A DNA stretch of 64,000 nucleotides, from NCBI GenBank assembly GCA_963746175.1, contig CAVVAH010000001.1, forward strand, positions 310,001 to 374,000, given 5' to 3'. This document shows, piece by piece, positions 34,177 through 43,473 of this stretch (position 1 is its first letter; each line of letters begins with the position of its first letter). Below the pieces are notes generated by a model. The model ran no database searches. It was not told the DNA's origin and saw only the letters and a list, made by a program, of their open reading frames with translations. Both the position numbers and the translations under genes were made by a program. This stretch comes from CAVVAH01 sp963746175. Its GTDB lineage: Bacteria; Actinomycetota; Actinomycetes; JACCUZ01.

Positions 34177-36291
34177 TCAGCTGCCGGTCTTGTCGCCGGT
34201 GATGACGCCGACCCGCTCGAGGCTGGCGTGCGCGGCGGCGACCACGCGGTCGGGGGTGAAGCCGAACTGCTCGAACAGCACGGTGTGGGCGGCGCTGGCG
34301 CCGAAGTGCTCGATGCTCACGATCTCGCCGGCCTCGCCGACGAGGTCTCGCCAGCCCATCGCGATCCCGGCCTCGACGCTGACCCGGGCCTTGCACGTGC
34401 CGGGCAGCACCTGCTGCTGGTAGGCGCGGTCCTGGGCGTGGAACCACTCCACGCAGGGCATCGACACGACCCGGGTCGGCGTGCCCTCGGCCTCGAGGGT
34501 CTCGCGTGCCTTCATCGCCAGCTGCACCTCGGACCCGGTGCCGATCAGGATCACCTGGGGCTGACCGCCGGTGGCGTCCGCGAGGACGTAGCCGCCGCGG
34601 GCGGTGCCCTCGGCCGACGCGTTCTCGGTGCGGTCCCACACCGGCAGGTCCTGCCGGCTGAGGCAGAGCCCGGCGGGCCGGTCGGTGTGCTCGAGGACCG
34701 TGCGCCATGCGACGACGGTCTCGTTGGCGTCCGCCGGACGCACGACGTCGAGGCCGGGGATGGCGCGCAGTGCGGCGAGGTGCTCGACCGGCTGGTGCGT
34801 CGGGCCGTCCTCGCCGAGGCCGATGGAGTCGTGTGTCCAGACGTACGTCACGGGGAGCTGCATGAGGGCTGCAAGCCGCACTGCCGGCCGCATGTAGTCG
34901 CTGAAGACCAGGAACGTCCCGCCGTAGACGCGGGTGCCGCCGTGCAGCGCGATGCCGTTCATGATCGAGCCCATCGCATGCTCGCGGATGCCGAAGTGCA
35001 GCACCCGGCCGAAGGGCCCGCCGGGGAACATCTTCGACTGGCGGTCCTCCGGGAGGAACGACGGCTCGCCCTCGGGAGTCGTGTTGTTCGACTCGGCGAG
35101 GTCGGCCGAGCCGCCCCAGAGCTCGGGCAGCACCGGGGCGATCTTCTCCAGCACCTTGCCGGAGGCCTTGCGGGTCGCCATGCCTTTGGCGTCTGCCGGG
35201 AACTCGGGGAGCGCGGAGGTCCAGCCGTCCGGCAGGGTCCGGGTGCGCAGCCGGTCGAGGAGGGCCTTGCCGTCGGCGTTCTTGGCGGACCACGCCGCGA
35301 ACCTCTCGTCCCACTCGGCGTGCGCCGCGCGGCCGCGGTCGACCACCTGGCGGGCGTGCGCGAGGACCTCGCCGTCGACGTCGAAGGTCTTGTCGGGGTT
35401 CATCCCCATGACCTTCTTGGTGGCGGCGACCTCGTCGGCGCCCAGGGCACTGCCGTGGGCCTTGCCGGTGTTCTGCGCGTCCGGTGCCGGCCAGGCGATG
35501 ATCGTGCGCAGCGAGATGAAGGACGGCCGGTCGGTGACCGCGCGCGCCTTGTCCAGCGCCCGCGCCAGGCCGGCCACGTCCTCGCTGTAGCTGCCGTCCG
35601 CCGACAGCCAGTCGACCTCCTGGACGTGCCAGCCGTAGGCCTCGTAGCGCGCGGCGGTGTCCTCGGACAGCGCGATGTTCGTGTCGTCCTCGATGGAGAT
35701 GTGGTTGTGGTCGTAGATCAGGGTGAGGTTGCCCAGCCGCTGGGTGCCGGCCAGCGACGACGCCTCGCCGCTGATGCCTTCCTCGATGTCGCCGTCGGAG
35801 GCGATGCAGTAGACGTGGTGGTCGAACAGGCTCTCGCCCTCGGGGGCGTCCGGGTCGAGCAGGCCGCGCTCGCGACGGGCCGCCATCGCCATGCCGACGG
35901 CGTTGCCGACGCCCTGCCCGAGCGGGCCGGTGGTCGTCTCGACGCCGGCGGTGTGGCCGTGCTCCGGGTGCCCCGGTGTGAGCGAGCCCCAGGTGCGCAG
36001 CGCCTGGAGGTCGTCGAGCTCGAGCCCGTAGCCGGAGAGGTAGAGCTGGATGTACAGCGTGAGGCTGCTGTGCCCGCAGGACAGGACGAACCGGTCACGA
36101 CCGGTCCAGGCCGGGTCGGTCGGGTCGTGGTTCAGGTAGCGCTGGAACAGCAGGTACGCCGCCGGCGCGAGGCTCATCGCCGTGCCCGGGTGGCCGTTGC
36201 CGACCTTCTGGACCGCGTCCATCGCGAGGGCCCGGACGGTGTCGACCGCCCGCTTGTCGAGGTCTGTCCACTCGAGCTTCGTGGTGCTCAC
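34177..36291 (-). CDS. tkt: Transketolase
   Basis: 704-residue thiamine-diphosphate enzyme. N-terminal TPP domain: GNGHPGTAMSLAP near 33 and ASDGDIEEGISGEASSLAG near 164. Middle domain: FLVFSDYMRPAVRLAALMQLPVTYVWTHDSIGLGEDGPTHQPVEHLA near 445-490 with the catalytic His region. C-terminal domain ends with HTVLFEQFGFTPDRVV. First gene of the pentose phosphate operon and divergent from ctaB across 239 bp. GTG 36291 is the likely start. Confidence 0.96.
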   Translation of the reverse strand: MSTTKLEWTDLDKRAVDTVRALAMDAVQKVGNGHPGTAMSLAPAAYLLFQRYLNHDPTDPAWTGRDRFVLSCGHSSLTLYIQLYLSGYGLELDDLQALRTWGSLTPGHPEHGHTAGVETTTGPLGQGVGNAVGMAMAARRERGLLDPDAPEGESLFDHHVYCIASDGDIEEGISGEASSLAGTQRLGNLTLIYDHNHISIEDDTNIALSEDTAARYEAYGWHVQEVDWLSADGSYSEDVAGLARALDKARAVTDRPSFISLRTIIAWPAPDAQNTGKAHGSALGADEVAATKKVMGMNPDKTFDVDGEVLAHARQVVDRGRAAHAEWDERFAAWSAKNADGKALLDRLRTRTLPDGWTSALPEFPADAKGMATRKASGKVLEKIAPVLPELWGGSADLAESNNTTPEGEPSFLPEDRQSKMFPGGPFGRVLHFGIREHAMGSIMNGIALHGGTRVYGGTFLVFSDYMRPAVRLAALMQLPVTYVWTHDSIGLGEDGPTHQPVEHLAALRAIPGLDVVRPADANETVVAWRTVLEHTDRPAGLCLSRQDLPVWDRTENASAEGTARGGYVLADATGGQPQVILIGTGSEVQLAMKARETLEAEGTPTRVVSMPCVEWFHAQDRAYQQQVLPGTCKARVSVEAGIAMGWRDLVGEAGEIVSIEHFGASAAHTVLFEQFGFTPDRVVAAAHASLERVGVITGDKTGS

Positions 36292-36530
36292 AGGCGTCGG
36301 GCTCCTTCGGCGATCGGCACGATCGAGAATGCAGCAAGGACCGCAGGTCAGGCCAGTGACCGAGCGTGAGACTACTCGCGTCCGAGGGAGGTTCCCCGCC
36401 CTGCGTCCCGGGCGTCCAGCGGCCGATACAGTGGCCCTGCCCGGGCGTCACCGCGGCAAACGACACGCCGCGGCCCGAGCCGTCCGACACCTGTGACCCG
36501 ACCACCACCTGCGACCACCGAGGAGTGCGC

Positions 36531-37526
36531 GTGACGGCCGTCGACTCCCGCCGCGGTGCCGCCGCGCCGGTGGCCGGCAGCCGGGCCGGGGGTCGACCGC
36601 GGCGCAGCGCGCGGCAGGTCGTCACGGCCTACGTCGCGCTCACCAAGCCGCGCATCATCGAGCTGCTGCTGGTGACGACCGTCCCCACCATGCTGCTGGC
36701 CGAGGGCGGCGTCCCGTCGCTACGACTGGTGGCTGCGACGCTGCTCGGCGGCGCCCTCGCGGCCGGCAGCGCCAACACGCTGAACTGCTACCTCGACCGC
36801 GACATCGACCAGGTGATGCACCGCACCGAGCGGCGGCCGCTCGCCACCGGTGCCGTGTCGCCGCGCGAGGCGCTCGTGCTCGGTGCCGTCCTCGGCGCCG
36901 TCTCGGTCGGCTGGCTCTGGCTCACGACCGGCTGGCTGCCCGCCGTGCTCGCGCTGGCGGCGATCGCCTTCTACGTCGGGGTCTACACGATGGCGCTCAA
37001 GCGCCGCACCCCGCAGAACATCGTCTGGGGCGGGGCGGCCGGGTGCATGCCGGTGCTCATCGGCTGGTCGGCCGTCACCGGCTCGCTGGCCTGGACACCT
37101 GTGGTGCTGTTCGCGGTCATCTTCTTCTGGACGCCGCCGCACTACTGGCCGCTGTCGATGCGCTTCCGCGACGACTACGCCGCCGCCGGGGTGCCGATGC
37201 TCCCGGTGGTCGCCGGCAACGTGACCGTCGGCCGGCAGATCGTGGCGTACTCCTGGGTGATGGTCGCGACCTCGCTGCTGCTGTGGCCGGTCGCCGGCAC
37301 CACGCCGGTCTACGGCGTCGCGGCCCTCGTGCTCGGCATCGCCTTCCTCGTCGAGGCGCACCGCCTGCTGCGCCGCGCGGTGCTGGAGGCCGACGCCGCC
37401 GCCGCGGGCCACGTGGTCGCCGGTCCGTCGGTCGAGGCGGGCGCCATGCGCCTCTTCCACGGCTCGATCACCTATCTCACGCTGCTGTTCCTCGTGATCG
37501 CGATCGACCCGCTGCTGCCGTTCTAG
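36531..37526 (+). CDS. ctaB: Protohaem IX farnesyltransferase (haem O synthase)
   Basis: 331-residue integral membrane prenyltransferase adding a farnesyl tail to haem B. LTKPRIIELLLVTTVPTM near residue 40, the substrate motif NTLNCYLDRDIDQVMHRTERRPL near 83-105 and FFWTPPHYWPLSMRFRDDY near 200-218 define CyoE/CtaB; about nine membrane segments. GTG 36531 follows GAGGAG with good spacing. A TACAGT -10 candidate lies near 36427. Haem O made here feeds CtaA encoded at 40.8 kb and then the aa3 oxidase. Confidence 0.95.
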   Translation: MTAVDSRRGAAAPVAGSRAGGRPRRSARQVVTAYVALTKPRIIELLLVTTVPTMLLAEGGVPSLRLVAATLLGGALAAGSANTLNCYLDRDIDQVMHRTERRPLATGAVSPREALVLGAVLGAVSVGWLWLTTGWLPAVLALAAIAFYVGVYTMALKRRTPQNIVWGGAAGCMPVLIGWSAVTGSLAWTPVVLFAVIFFWTPPHYWPLSMRFRDDYAAAGVPMLPVVAGNVTVGRQIVAYSWVMVATSLLLWPVAGTTPVYGVAALVLGIAFLVEAHRLLRRAVLEADAAAAGHVVAGPSVEAGAMRLFHGSITYLTLLFLVIAIDPLLPF

Positions 37527-37539
37527 GGCGGGTCTCTCC

Positions 37540-38048
37540 TCAGTCGGTTACCAGCCGGGACCAGTACTCGACGTCCTCGAACCGGCCCTGCTTGAAGTGC
37601 ACGCCGCGCAGGACGCCCTCGAACCGGTAGCCGGCCCGGTGCGCGACCGCTTGGACGCGTCGTTCTCGACGCTGATGACCAGGTACAGCCGGTGCATCCC
37701 CTGCCCGAAGGCGCAGTCGGTGAGGAGACCGAGGGCTTCTGTCGCGACGCCCCGGCCCCGGGCCTCGGCGGCGACCACGTAGCCGAGCTCTGAGGCCCGG
37801 TCGGCCGTGTCGATGCTCGGTGCCACCGCGATGCCGAGGAAGGTGCCGTCCCGGGCGTCCTCGAGGGCGAAGTTCATGGCCGTCCCCGCCGCCTTGCGCA
37901 CCTCGTAGGAGGAGACCCAGGTCTCGTCGAAGTCGGGCGGCGCCGGTTCCGGGACGCGGGTGAAGCGCAGCACCTGCGGATCCGCGAGCAGTGCACGGAA
38001 CCCTGGCCGGTGCCGCTCGTCGAACGGTTCCAGTCGTACGCCGGGCAC
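37540..38048 (-). pseudogene. GNAT N-acetyltransferase (RimJ/RimL type) with one frameshift
   Basis: N-terminal frame: MPGVRLEPFDERHRPGFRALLADPQVLRF... ELGYVVAAEARGRGVATEALGLLTDCAFGQGMHRLYLVISVENDASK, with the acetyl-CoA loop RGRGVA. A one-base loss near 37652 then moves the frame; in the next frame VAHRAGYRFEGVLRGVHFKQGRFEDVEYWSRLVTD completes a normal ~170-residue GNAT ending at 37540. Both halves are well conserved, so this may be a sequencing indel. Substrate unknown. Confidence 0.75.
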
Positions 38049-38057
38049 GCCCGGAAC

Positions 38058-39344
38058 CTACTCGGCGGCGCGGTCCGGCGGCCCGAGGCGCATCGTGACG
38101 CACGCGCCGCCGGCCGGGCCGGCGCCGATCGTGAGCGACCCCCCGGAGGCCTCGGCGGTCCGGCGCGCGATGTCCAGGCCGAGACCGGTGGACCCGGCGC
38201 CGCTGCGACCGCGGGTGACCACGGTCGCGTCGAGGAGGCCGGGCCCCTCGTCGCTGACGGCGAGAACGGCCCCGCCGCCGGCCTCGGGCGCGAGGCTGAC
38301 GTCGAACCGGACGCCGTCCGGGGTGTGCGCGAGAACGTTGCCGAGGAGTGCGTCGAGGGCCGCCTCGAGGTCGGGCTGTGCGGCGCGCACCGGGCACGGT
38401 TCCTCCGGCAGCTCCAGGCCCACCAGGCGTCCCTGGTCCTCGGCGAGGGCCTGCCAGAACTCCACCCGCTCGCGCACCACCTCGGTCGCGTCGCACGCGG
38501 CCACGGCGTCGGCCCCCACCGGCCGCCGGGCGTCGCGGATCAGGGCGCCGACCTGGCGGTCGAGGTCGTCCACGTCCGCGGTGAGCCGGTCGCGGTCCGG
38601 GCCGGCAGGCATGCCCTCGACGTCGAGCCGGAGCGCCGTGACCGGGGTCCGCAGGCGGTGCGAGAGGTCGGCCACCGACTCGCGCTCGTGGGCCAGCAGC
38701 TCGCGGATCCGGGCCGCCAGCAGGTTCACCGCGAGCCCCACGTCGTGCACCTCCGGCGGGCCGGCCGGCTCGACCCGGGCGTCCAGGTCGCCGCCCGTGA
38801 GCCGCCGGGTGGTGGCGGCGAGGTCCGTGATCGGCGCGGTGATGGATCGCGCCAGCCGGTCGGCGACCACCAGCGACAGGGCGAACAGCACCAGGGCCAG
38901 GAACGCCAGCACCCCCCAGGCCCGCCAGACCCCGCGGTCCAGGACCGCTTCGCTCAGCAGGGTGCTGACCACTGCGGTGCCGTCCGGGCGCAGGACCGGC
39001 TGGTCGAGGACGACCCGGCCGTCGGGGAGCGTGTGCGCCTCGGTCGCGCGCAGCCGCGGGTCGACTGCGGGCCGCTCGACGTCGAGGGCCCGGCCGAGCA
39101 CCTGACCGCCGGGCAGTGTCACCTGCATCCGGTAGTCGGCGTCCGACACGGCCCGGACGGCGGCGCGGATCTCGCCGTCGGTCCCGGACAGCACCACCGG
39201 CACGATGCGCTGGCTGCGGTCGGCTGCGGTGGTGACGGCATTGCTCGTCGCGGTCCGGTCGATGAGCAGCGCGAGCGGCAGGGTGAAGGCCAGCAGGATG
39301 ATCGACGTGGTCGCCGCGACCAGCAGCGTGAGCCGCCGCCTCAC
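38058..39344 (-). CDS. Sensor histidine kinase
   Basis: 428 residues: first membrane helix (LLVAATTSIILLAFTLPLALLI), a ~110-residue extracytoplasmic sensor, second helix (GVLAFLALVLFALSLVVA) near 155, HAMP (ARSITAPITDLAATTRRLTGGDLDARVE), H-box VADLSHRLRTPVTALRLDVEG near 227, and an HATPase domain with DALLGNVLAHTP, SDEGPGL and STGLGLDIARR. GTG 39344 overlaps the response regulator stop, so the two are one operon. Signal unknown. Confidence 0.93.
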   Translation of the reverse strand: MRRRLTLLVAATTSIILLAFTLPLALLIDRTATSNAVTTAADRSQRIVPVVLSGTDGEIRAAVRAVSDADYRMQVTLPGGQVLGRALDVERPAVDPRLRATEAHTLPDGRVVLDQPVLRPDGTAVVSTLLSEAVLDRGVWRAWGVLAFLALVLFALSLVVADRLARSITAPITDLAATTRRLTGGDLDARVEPAGPPEVHDVGLAVNLLAARIRELLAHERESVADLSHRLRTPVTALRLDVEGMPAGPDRDRLTADVDDLDRQVGALIRDARRPVGADAVAACDATEVVRERVEFWQALAEDQGRLVGLELPEEPCPVRAAQPDLEAALDALLGNVLAHTPDGVRFDVSLAPEAGGGAVLAVSDEGPGLLDATVVTRGRSGAGSTGLGLDIARRTAEASGGSLTIGAGPAGGACVTMRLGPPDRAAE

Positions 39345-40018
39345 GGTGCCGGGACGAGCTTCACACCGACCCCGCGCACGGAGTGCAGCATCCGTGGCTC
39401 GGCCGCCGTCTCGCCGAGCTTGCGGCGCAGCCAGGACAGGTGCACGTCGACGGTCTTGTCCGCGCCGCCGTACGGCGACTGCCAGACGTCGGCGAGCAGG
39501 GTCCGCTTGGTGACGACCTCGCCCGGCCGGGCAGCCAGGTAGGCGAGCAGGTCGAACTCGCGCGGCCGCAGCTCCAGCTCGCGGCCGTCGAGCACCGCGG
39601 TGCGGGTGCGGACGTCGACGGTGAGGCCGCCGACCTCGAGCACGGTCGGCTCCGCGGTGGCCGACCGCCGCAGCACGGCCCGGATCCGGGCGTCGAGCTG
39701 CTCCGCGCTGAACGGCTTCACGAGGTAGTCGTCGGCCCCGGCGTCGAGGGCGGCCACCGTCACGGTGTCGTCGTCCCGCGCCGTGGCGACGATGACGGGC
39801 ACGGCGCTGACCGGACGCAGCATCCGCAGCAGGGTGATGCCGTCGACGTCCGGCAGGCCCAGGTCGAGGACCACCAGGTCCGGCGGCTCCTCGACGACCC
39901 GCCGGAGGGCGCTGAGGCCGGCGGGCTCGGACGCGACGGCGTGCCCGCGCTGGGTCAGCGCCCGGGTGAGCGCCGTCCTGATGCGCGGGTCGTCCTCGAC
40001 GAGCAGGATCACGGCCAC
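39341..40018 (-). CDS. OmpR/PhoB-family response regulator
   Basis: 225 residues. Receiver domain: LLVEDDPRIRTALTRAL, phospho-acceptor Asp in PDLVVLDLGLPDVDGITLL, T/S switch in VIVATARDD and Lys in DDYLVKPFSAEQL. C-terminal winged helix: RPREFDLLAYLAARPGEVVTKRTLLADVWQSPYGGADKTVDVHLSWLRRKL. GTG 40018 is preferred: TACCGT (40025-40030) lies six bases before it, as in leaderless genes. The direct repeat GTTAGC at 40079/40090 between it and the divergent secreted gene is a likely self-binding site. Confidence 0.93.
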   Translation of the reverse strand: MAVILLVEDDPRIRTALTRALTQRGHAVASEPAGLSALRRVVEEPPDLVVLDLGLPDVDGITLLRMLRPVSAVPVIVATARDDDTVTVAALDAGADDYLVKPFSAEQLDARIRAVLRRSATAEPTVLEVGGLTVDVRTRTAVLDGRELELRPREFDLLAYLAARPGEVVTKRTLLADVWQSPYGGADKTVDVHLSWLRRKLGETAAEPRMLHSVRGVGVKLVPAP

Positions 40019-40078
40019 GTGGCGACGGTACTGGCGGGACCGGCCGGCACCGCGCAGGAACCTCAACGCTGGGCCGGC

Positions 40079-40095
40079 GTTAGCCGCGCGTTAGC
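40079..40095 (+). promoter_or_regulatory. Direct repeat GTTAGC-N5-GTTAGC, likely response-regulator site
   Basis: Two GTTAGC copies start at 40079 and 40090, 11 bp apart, the helical phasing used by OmpR/PhoB-type dimers. The site lies 61 bp upstream of the response regulator start and 24 bp before the divergent gene at 40119. Binding is inferred. Confidence 0.5.
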
Positions 40096-40118
40096 GGACG
40101 GCACGGCAGGATCGACCC

Positions 40119-40734
40119 GTGCGCAGCCGACTCGGACTCGTCGCCCTCTGGGCGCTGTTCGCGGCCGCCTCGGTCGGCGTCGGGTTCGGCGCCGCCGGGC
40201 TGGTGGGCGACCCCTTCACCGACCCCGGGGGCGCCCAGGTCACCCTGGCCGACGCGGGCGACCCGGGTGCTGCCGGCGACACGTCGTCGCCCTCCTCGTC
40301 GGCCTCGCCGTCCGGCTCCTCCCCGGCCCACGGCCCCGAGCCGCACGCGCAGCGCGACGCCGTCCGCGACCGGCACGTCGGCCGCGGCAGCTCCGGTCGT
40401 CCGGAGCCTCACCACCCGCGGCGGCCTCGTCTCCGGGTCCTGCACGCGCGGACTGGTGACGGTCAGCGCGGCGCCGACGGTCGGCTGGGCGATCAAGGAC
40501 GTGGACGGCGGCCCCACCCAGGAGGCCCGGGTGCGGTTCGAGAGGACCGGCGACGGCGACGGCCGGGTCGAGGTGCGGGCCCGCTGCGTCGGGGGAGTGC
40601 CGCACTTCTCCGTCGAGGACGGCACCGACAACAGCGGTCCCGGCGGCGGCGGCGACAACAGTGGTCCCGGCGGTGGCGGAGACAGCGGTGGCGGCGACAA
40701 CCGCAGCGGCGGCGGGGGCAGCGGCCCCGGCTGA
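40119..40734 (+). pseudogene. Secreted Gly-rich protein gene, frameshifted in its linker
   Basis: The first frame from GTG 40119 encodes a signal peptide (LGLVALWALFAAASVGVGFGAAGLVG) and the start of a Ser/Pro linker. Near 40320, in a run of C and T, the sensible frame changes; the continuation is PTAPSRTRSATPSATGTSAAAAPVVRSL, then a small domain VSGSCTRGLVTVSAAPTVGWAIKDVDGG...VEVRARCVGGVPHFSVED and a Gly-rich tail (NSGPGGGGDNSGPGGGG) ending at 40734. Two Cys could form a disulfide. Divergent from the two-component genes and next to their probable binding site; may be their target or a signal partner. Function unknown. Confidence 0.65.
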
Positions 40735-40743
40735 GCAGCGGTT

Positions 40744-40761
40744 GATCACGTGACCGTGATC
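40744..40761. terminator. Hairpin between convergent genes
   Basis: GATCACG (40744-40750) and CGTGATC (40755-40761) pair around a 4-nt loop, 9 bp after the secreted-protein stop and 29 bp from the ctaA stop. A plausible bidirectional terminator; no T run follows. Confidence 0.5.
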
Positions 40762-40790
40762 GGCCGCCGCCGGCAGCGGTGAGTACGCCG

Positions 40791-41735
40791 CTACTGGTGG
40801 AGGTCTGCCGCTGCCGGTGTGTCGACGGCGGCGGCCGCGACGTGGACGACCCGTTGGGACATGGCGAGCAGGACGCGCAGGGCGGCGACCCAGACGAGGC
40901 AGGCGCCGAGCAGGTGCACCATGACCAGCACGACGGGCAGGTCGGTGGCGTACTGCGTGTAGCCGACGGCGCCCTGCGCCAGCACGACCACGAGCAGCTC
41001 CGTCGACCGCCGGCGCAGCTCCGCGGGAGTCGAGGTGGCGCGCAGTGCGACGGCAAGGCCGACGGCAAGGCCGACGAGCAGGAACACGAGGTCGGCGTGC
41101 AGCTGGGTGACCTCGCGCAGGTCGAACGGCAGGCGATGGGTGGCGTTCTTGTCGCCGGAGTGCGGGCCGCTGCCGGTCACCACCGTTCCGGCCACGAGCA
41201 GCAGCGCGGTCACGCCGGCCAGCGCCTGCCCGCCGCGCAGCAGCGCCGGGTGCACCAGCAGCCGTCGGGTCACCGGCTGCCCGGCGGCGCGCTCGAGCCC
41301 GAGGGTGGCCACCGCGACCAGCACCATCGAGACCAGGAAGTGCGCCATCACGGTCACCGGGTTGAGGCCGGTGAGCACCGTGACACCTCCGAGCAGCGCC
41401 TGCGCGACGATCCCCCCGAGGAGCAGCAGGGCCAGTCGCAGCAGGTCGCGGCGCCCGGCCCGCCAGGCGACGACGACAGCGGCCACGACCACGGCAGAGA
41501 GCGCGAACGTCAGCATCCGGTTGCCGAACTCCACGAGGCCGTGGCCGCCCATCTCGCGGGTGACGACCAAGCTCTCGTCGGTGCACCGCGGGAACGTCGG
41601 GCAGCCCAGCCCGGAGGCCGTCAGCCGGACCGCGCCGCCCGTGACCACGATGCCCACGTTGACCACGAGCGCTGCCAGGAACGCCCGGCGCACGGCGGTG
41701 GGCGTCGGCGTCCACGCGCGCCAGCGGTCGAGCAT
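40791..41735 (-). CDS. ctaA: Haem A synthase (COX15/CtaA family)
   Basis: 314-residue, eight-helix membrane enzyme that oxidises haem O to haem A. GGAVRLTASGLGCPTFPRC near residues 33-51 shows the C-x6-C pair of actinobacterial and Bacillus-type CtaA. The four conserved His positions fit HGLVEFGNR (His near 64), MAHFLVSM (near 130), LHADLVFL (near 216) and VHLLGACLVW (near 278). ATG 41735. Works after CtaB to supply the aa3 oxidase. The M. tuberculosis equivalent is likewise next to an ABC pair. Confidence 0.93.
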   Translation of the reverse strand: MLDRWRAWTPTPTAVRRAFLAALVVNVGIVVTGGAVRLTASGLGCPTFPRCTDESLVVTREMGGHGLVEFGNRMLTFALSAVVVAAVVVAWRAGRRDLLRLALLLLGGIVAQALLGGVTVLTGLNPVTVMAHFLVSMVLVAVATLGLERAAGQPVTRRLLVHPALLRGGQALAGVTALLLVAGTVVTGSGPHSGDKNATHRLPFDLREVTQLHADLVFLLVGLAVGLAVALRATSTPAELRRRSTELLVVVLAQGAVGYTQYATDLPVVLVMVHLLGACLVWVAALRVLLAMSQRVVHVAAAAVDTPAAADLHQ

Positions 41736-41758
41736 GGGCCCAGAGTACGGAGACGCCA

Positions 41759-42541
41759 CTACTCCCAGCGGAAGGTGCGGGCCGTCAGCGTCCCGGCGAC
41801 CACGGCCCACACGGCCAGGACTGCGGCGTGCGACCAGGACAGCGCCTGGCCGTCGCGAAGCACCTCGCGGAGCCCGTCGGACAGCGCTCCGGCCGGCAGC
41901 GCCTCGAGGAACGGGCGCGCCCCGTCCGGGAACCTGTCCAGCGGCACGGCGATGCCGCCGCTGACGAGCATCAGCAGGTAGACCAGGTTGGCGGCGGCCA
42001 GCGTCGCCTCGGCGCGCAGCGTGCCGGCCATCAGCAGGCCGAGCGCGCTGAACGCCGCGGTGCCGGCCAGGAGCAGGACGACGACCGCCTCCCACGAGCC
42101 GCGCGGGTCCCAGCCGAGCAGCTGGGCGACGACGACGAGCAGCACGACCTGCATCGCCTCGATCGTCAGGACGGACAGTCCCTTGGCCGCGAGCAGCGCC
42201 CCGCGCGGCAGCGGCGAGGCTCCGAGCCGCTTGAGCGCGCCGTACCTGCGCTCGAAGCCGGTGCCGATCGCCAGCCCGGTGAACGCCGTCGACATGATCG
42301 CGAGCGCCAGCACCCCCGGCACCAGGAAGTCGACGCGGGAGGCGCGGTCGCCCAGGTCCATCAGCTCGACGCTGCCGAAGACCGTGAGGACCAGCACGGG
42401 GATGACCACGGTCAGCAGCAGCTGCTCGCCGTTGCGCAGCACCATCCGGACCTCGAGGGCGGTCTGGGCCGCGAGCATCCGTGGCAACGAGGCGGCTCCA
42501 GGGTGCGGCGTGAACGTCCCCGTCGCGCCAGTCGTGCTCAT
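41759..42541 (-). CDS. ABC-2 type transporter permease
   Basis: 260-residue membrane subunit with about six helices (LLLTVVIPVLVLTVFGSVEL, FLVPGVLALAIMSTAFTGLAIGTGFERRYGALKRLGASPLP, AMQVVLLVVVAQLLGW, VVLLLAGTAAFSALGLLMAGTL, LVYLLMLVSGGIAVPLDRFP, HAAVLAVWAVVAGTLTARTF). The FERRYGALKRL loop is typical of ABC-2 exporters. ATG 42541 overlaps the ATPase TGA. Conserved next to ctaA and suf in actinobacteria, so a link to haem or respiratory assembly is possible but unproven. Confidence 0.9.
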   Translation of the reverse strand: MSTTGATGTFTPHPGAASLPRMLAAQTALEVRMVLRNGEQLLLTVVIPVLVLTVFGSVELMDLGDRASRVDFLVPGVLALAIMSTAFTGLAIGTGFERRYGALKRLGASPLPRGALLAAKGLSVLTIEAMQVVLLVVVAQLLGWDPRGSWEAVVVLLLAGTAAFSALGLLMAGTLRAEATLAAANLVYLLMLVSGGIAVPLDRFPDGARPFLEALPAGALSDGLREVLRDGQALSWSHAAVLAVWAVVAGTLTARTFRWE

Positions 42542-43464
42542 GACCTGAGCTCCGCGCCGGTGAGCTCGAGAAAGACGTCCTCCAGCGAACGGCGGCCGAC
42601 GGTGAGCCCCTCGGGCATCACGTCGCGGTCGGCGCACCACCGGGTCAGGTCGGCGAGCAGGTGGGTGTCGACCGTGCCGTGCAGCACGTAGCGACCGGGG
42701 GACACCTCGTCGACGCGGGTCGCCGCCGGCAGCGCACCGGCCAGCGCCCCGACGTCCAGCCCCGGGGGTCCGTCGAAGCGCAGGCTCCCGCCGGCCCCAG
42801 CGGCCGTGAGCTCGCCCGGCGAGCCGACCGCGATGACCTTGCCGTGGTCGACGACCACGACCTGGTCGGCCAGCCGCTCGGCCTCGTCCATGAAGTGCGT
42901 CGTCAGCACGACCGTGACACCGTCCGCACGCAGCGACTCGACCAGCTCCCAGGTCGCCCGCCGGGCCTGCGGGTCGAGGCCCGCCGTCGGCTCGTCGAGG
43001 AAGACCAGCTCCGGGCGGCCGACGACTGCGAGCGCCAGCGAGAGCCGCTGCTGCTGGCCGCCGGACAGGCGCCGGTACGGCGTGTGGCCCGCCGACCCGA
43101 GACCGAGCCGGTCGACCAGGGCCGGGACGTCGAGCGGGTGCGCGTGCAGAGACGCGACGTGGCGCAGCATCTCCTCGGCCTTGACGCCGGGGTAGATCCC
43201 GCCCTGCTGGAGCATGACCCCGACGCGTGGCCGTAGGTCCCGCGCGTCGCGCCAGGGGTCGCGGCCGAGGACCCGCACCGTGCCGGAGTCCGGATGGCGA
43301 TAGCCCTCGCAGGTCTCGACGGTGGTCGTCTTGCCGGCGCCGTTCGGTCCGAGGACCGCGGCGATGGTGCCGGTCTCGACCGTGAGCGTGAGCCCGTCGA
43401 CCGCAGCCTGCCCGTCGTACCGCTTGACGAGGTCGACGACCTCGACGGCCGCGGCGCTTCCCAC
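42538..43464 (-). CDS. ABC-2 exporter ATP-binding protein
   Basis: 308-residue DrrA-type ATPase. Walker A LGPNGAGKTTTVE near residues 38-50, Q-loop in VGVMLQQGGIYPG, signature RLSGGQQQRLSLALA near 135 and Walker B ELVFLDEPTAGLDP near 155, with the H-loop VVLTTHFMDEA. GTG 43464 start; coupled to the permease by an ATGA overlap. Its substrate is unknown. It follows the AAC(3)-like gene by 9 bp, so the three form one operon ahead of ctaA. Confidence 0.92.
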   Translation of the reverse strand: MGSAAAVEVVDLVKRYDGQAAVDGLTLTVETGTIAAVLGPNGAGKTTTVETCEGYRHPDSGTVRVLGRDPWRDARDLRPRVGVMLQQGGIYPGVKAEEMLRHVASLHAHPLDVPALVDRLGLGSAGHTPYRRLSGGQQQRLSLALAVVGRPELVFLDEPTAGLDPQARRATWELVESLRADGVTVVLTTHFMDEAERLADQVVVVDHGKVIAVGSPGELTAAGAGGSLRFDGPPGLDVGALAGALPAATRVDEVSPGRYVLHGTVDTHLLADLTRWCADRDVMPEGLTVGRRSLEDVFLELTGAELRS

Positions 43465-43473
43465 CCGGCGAGT

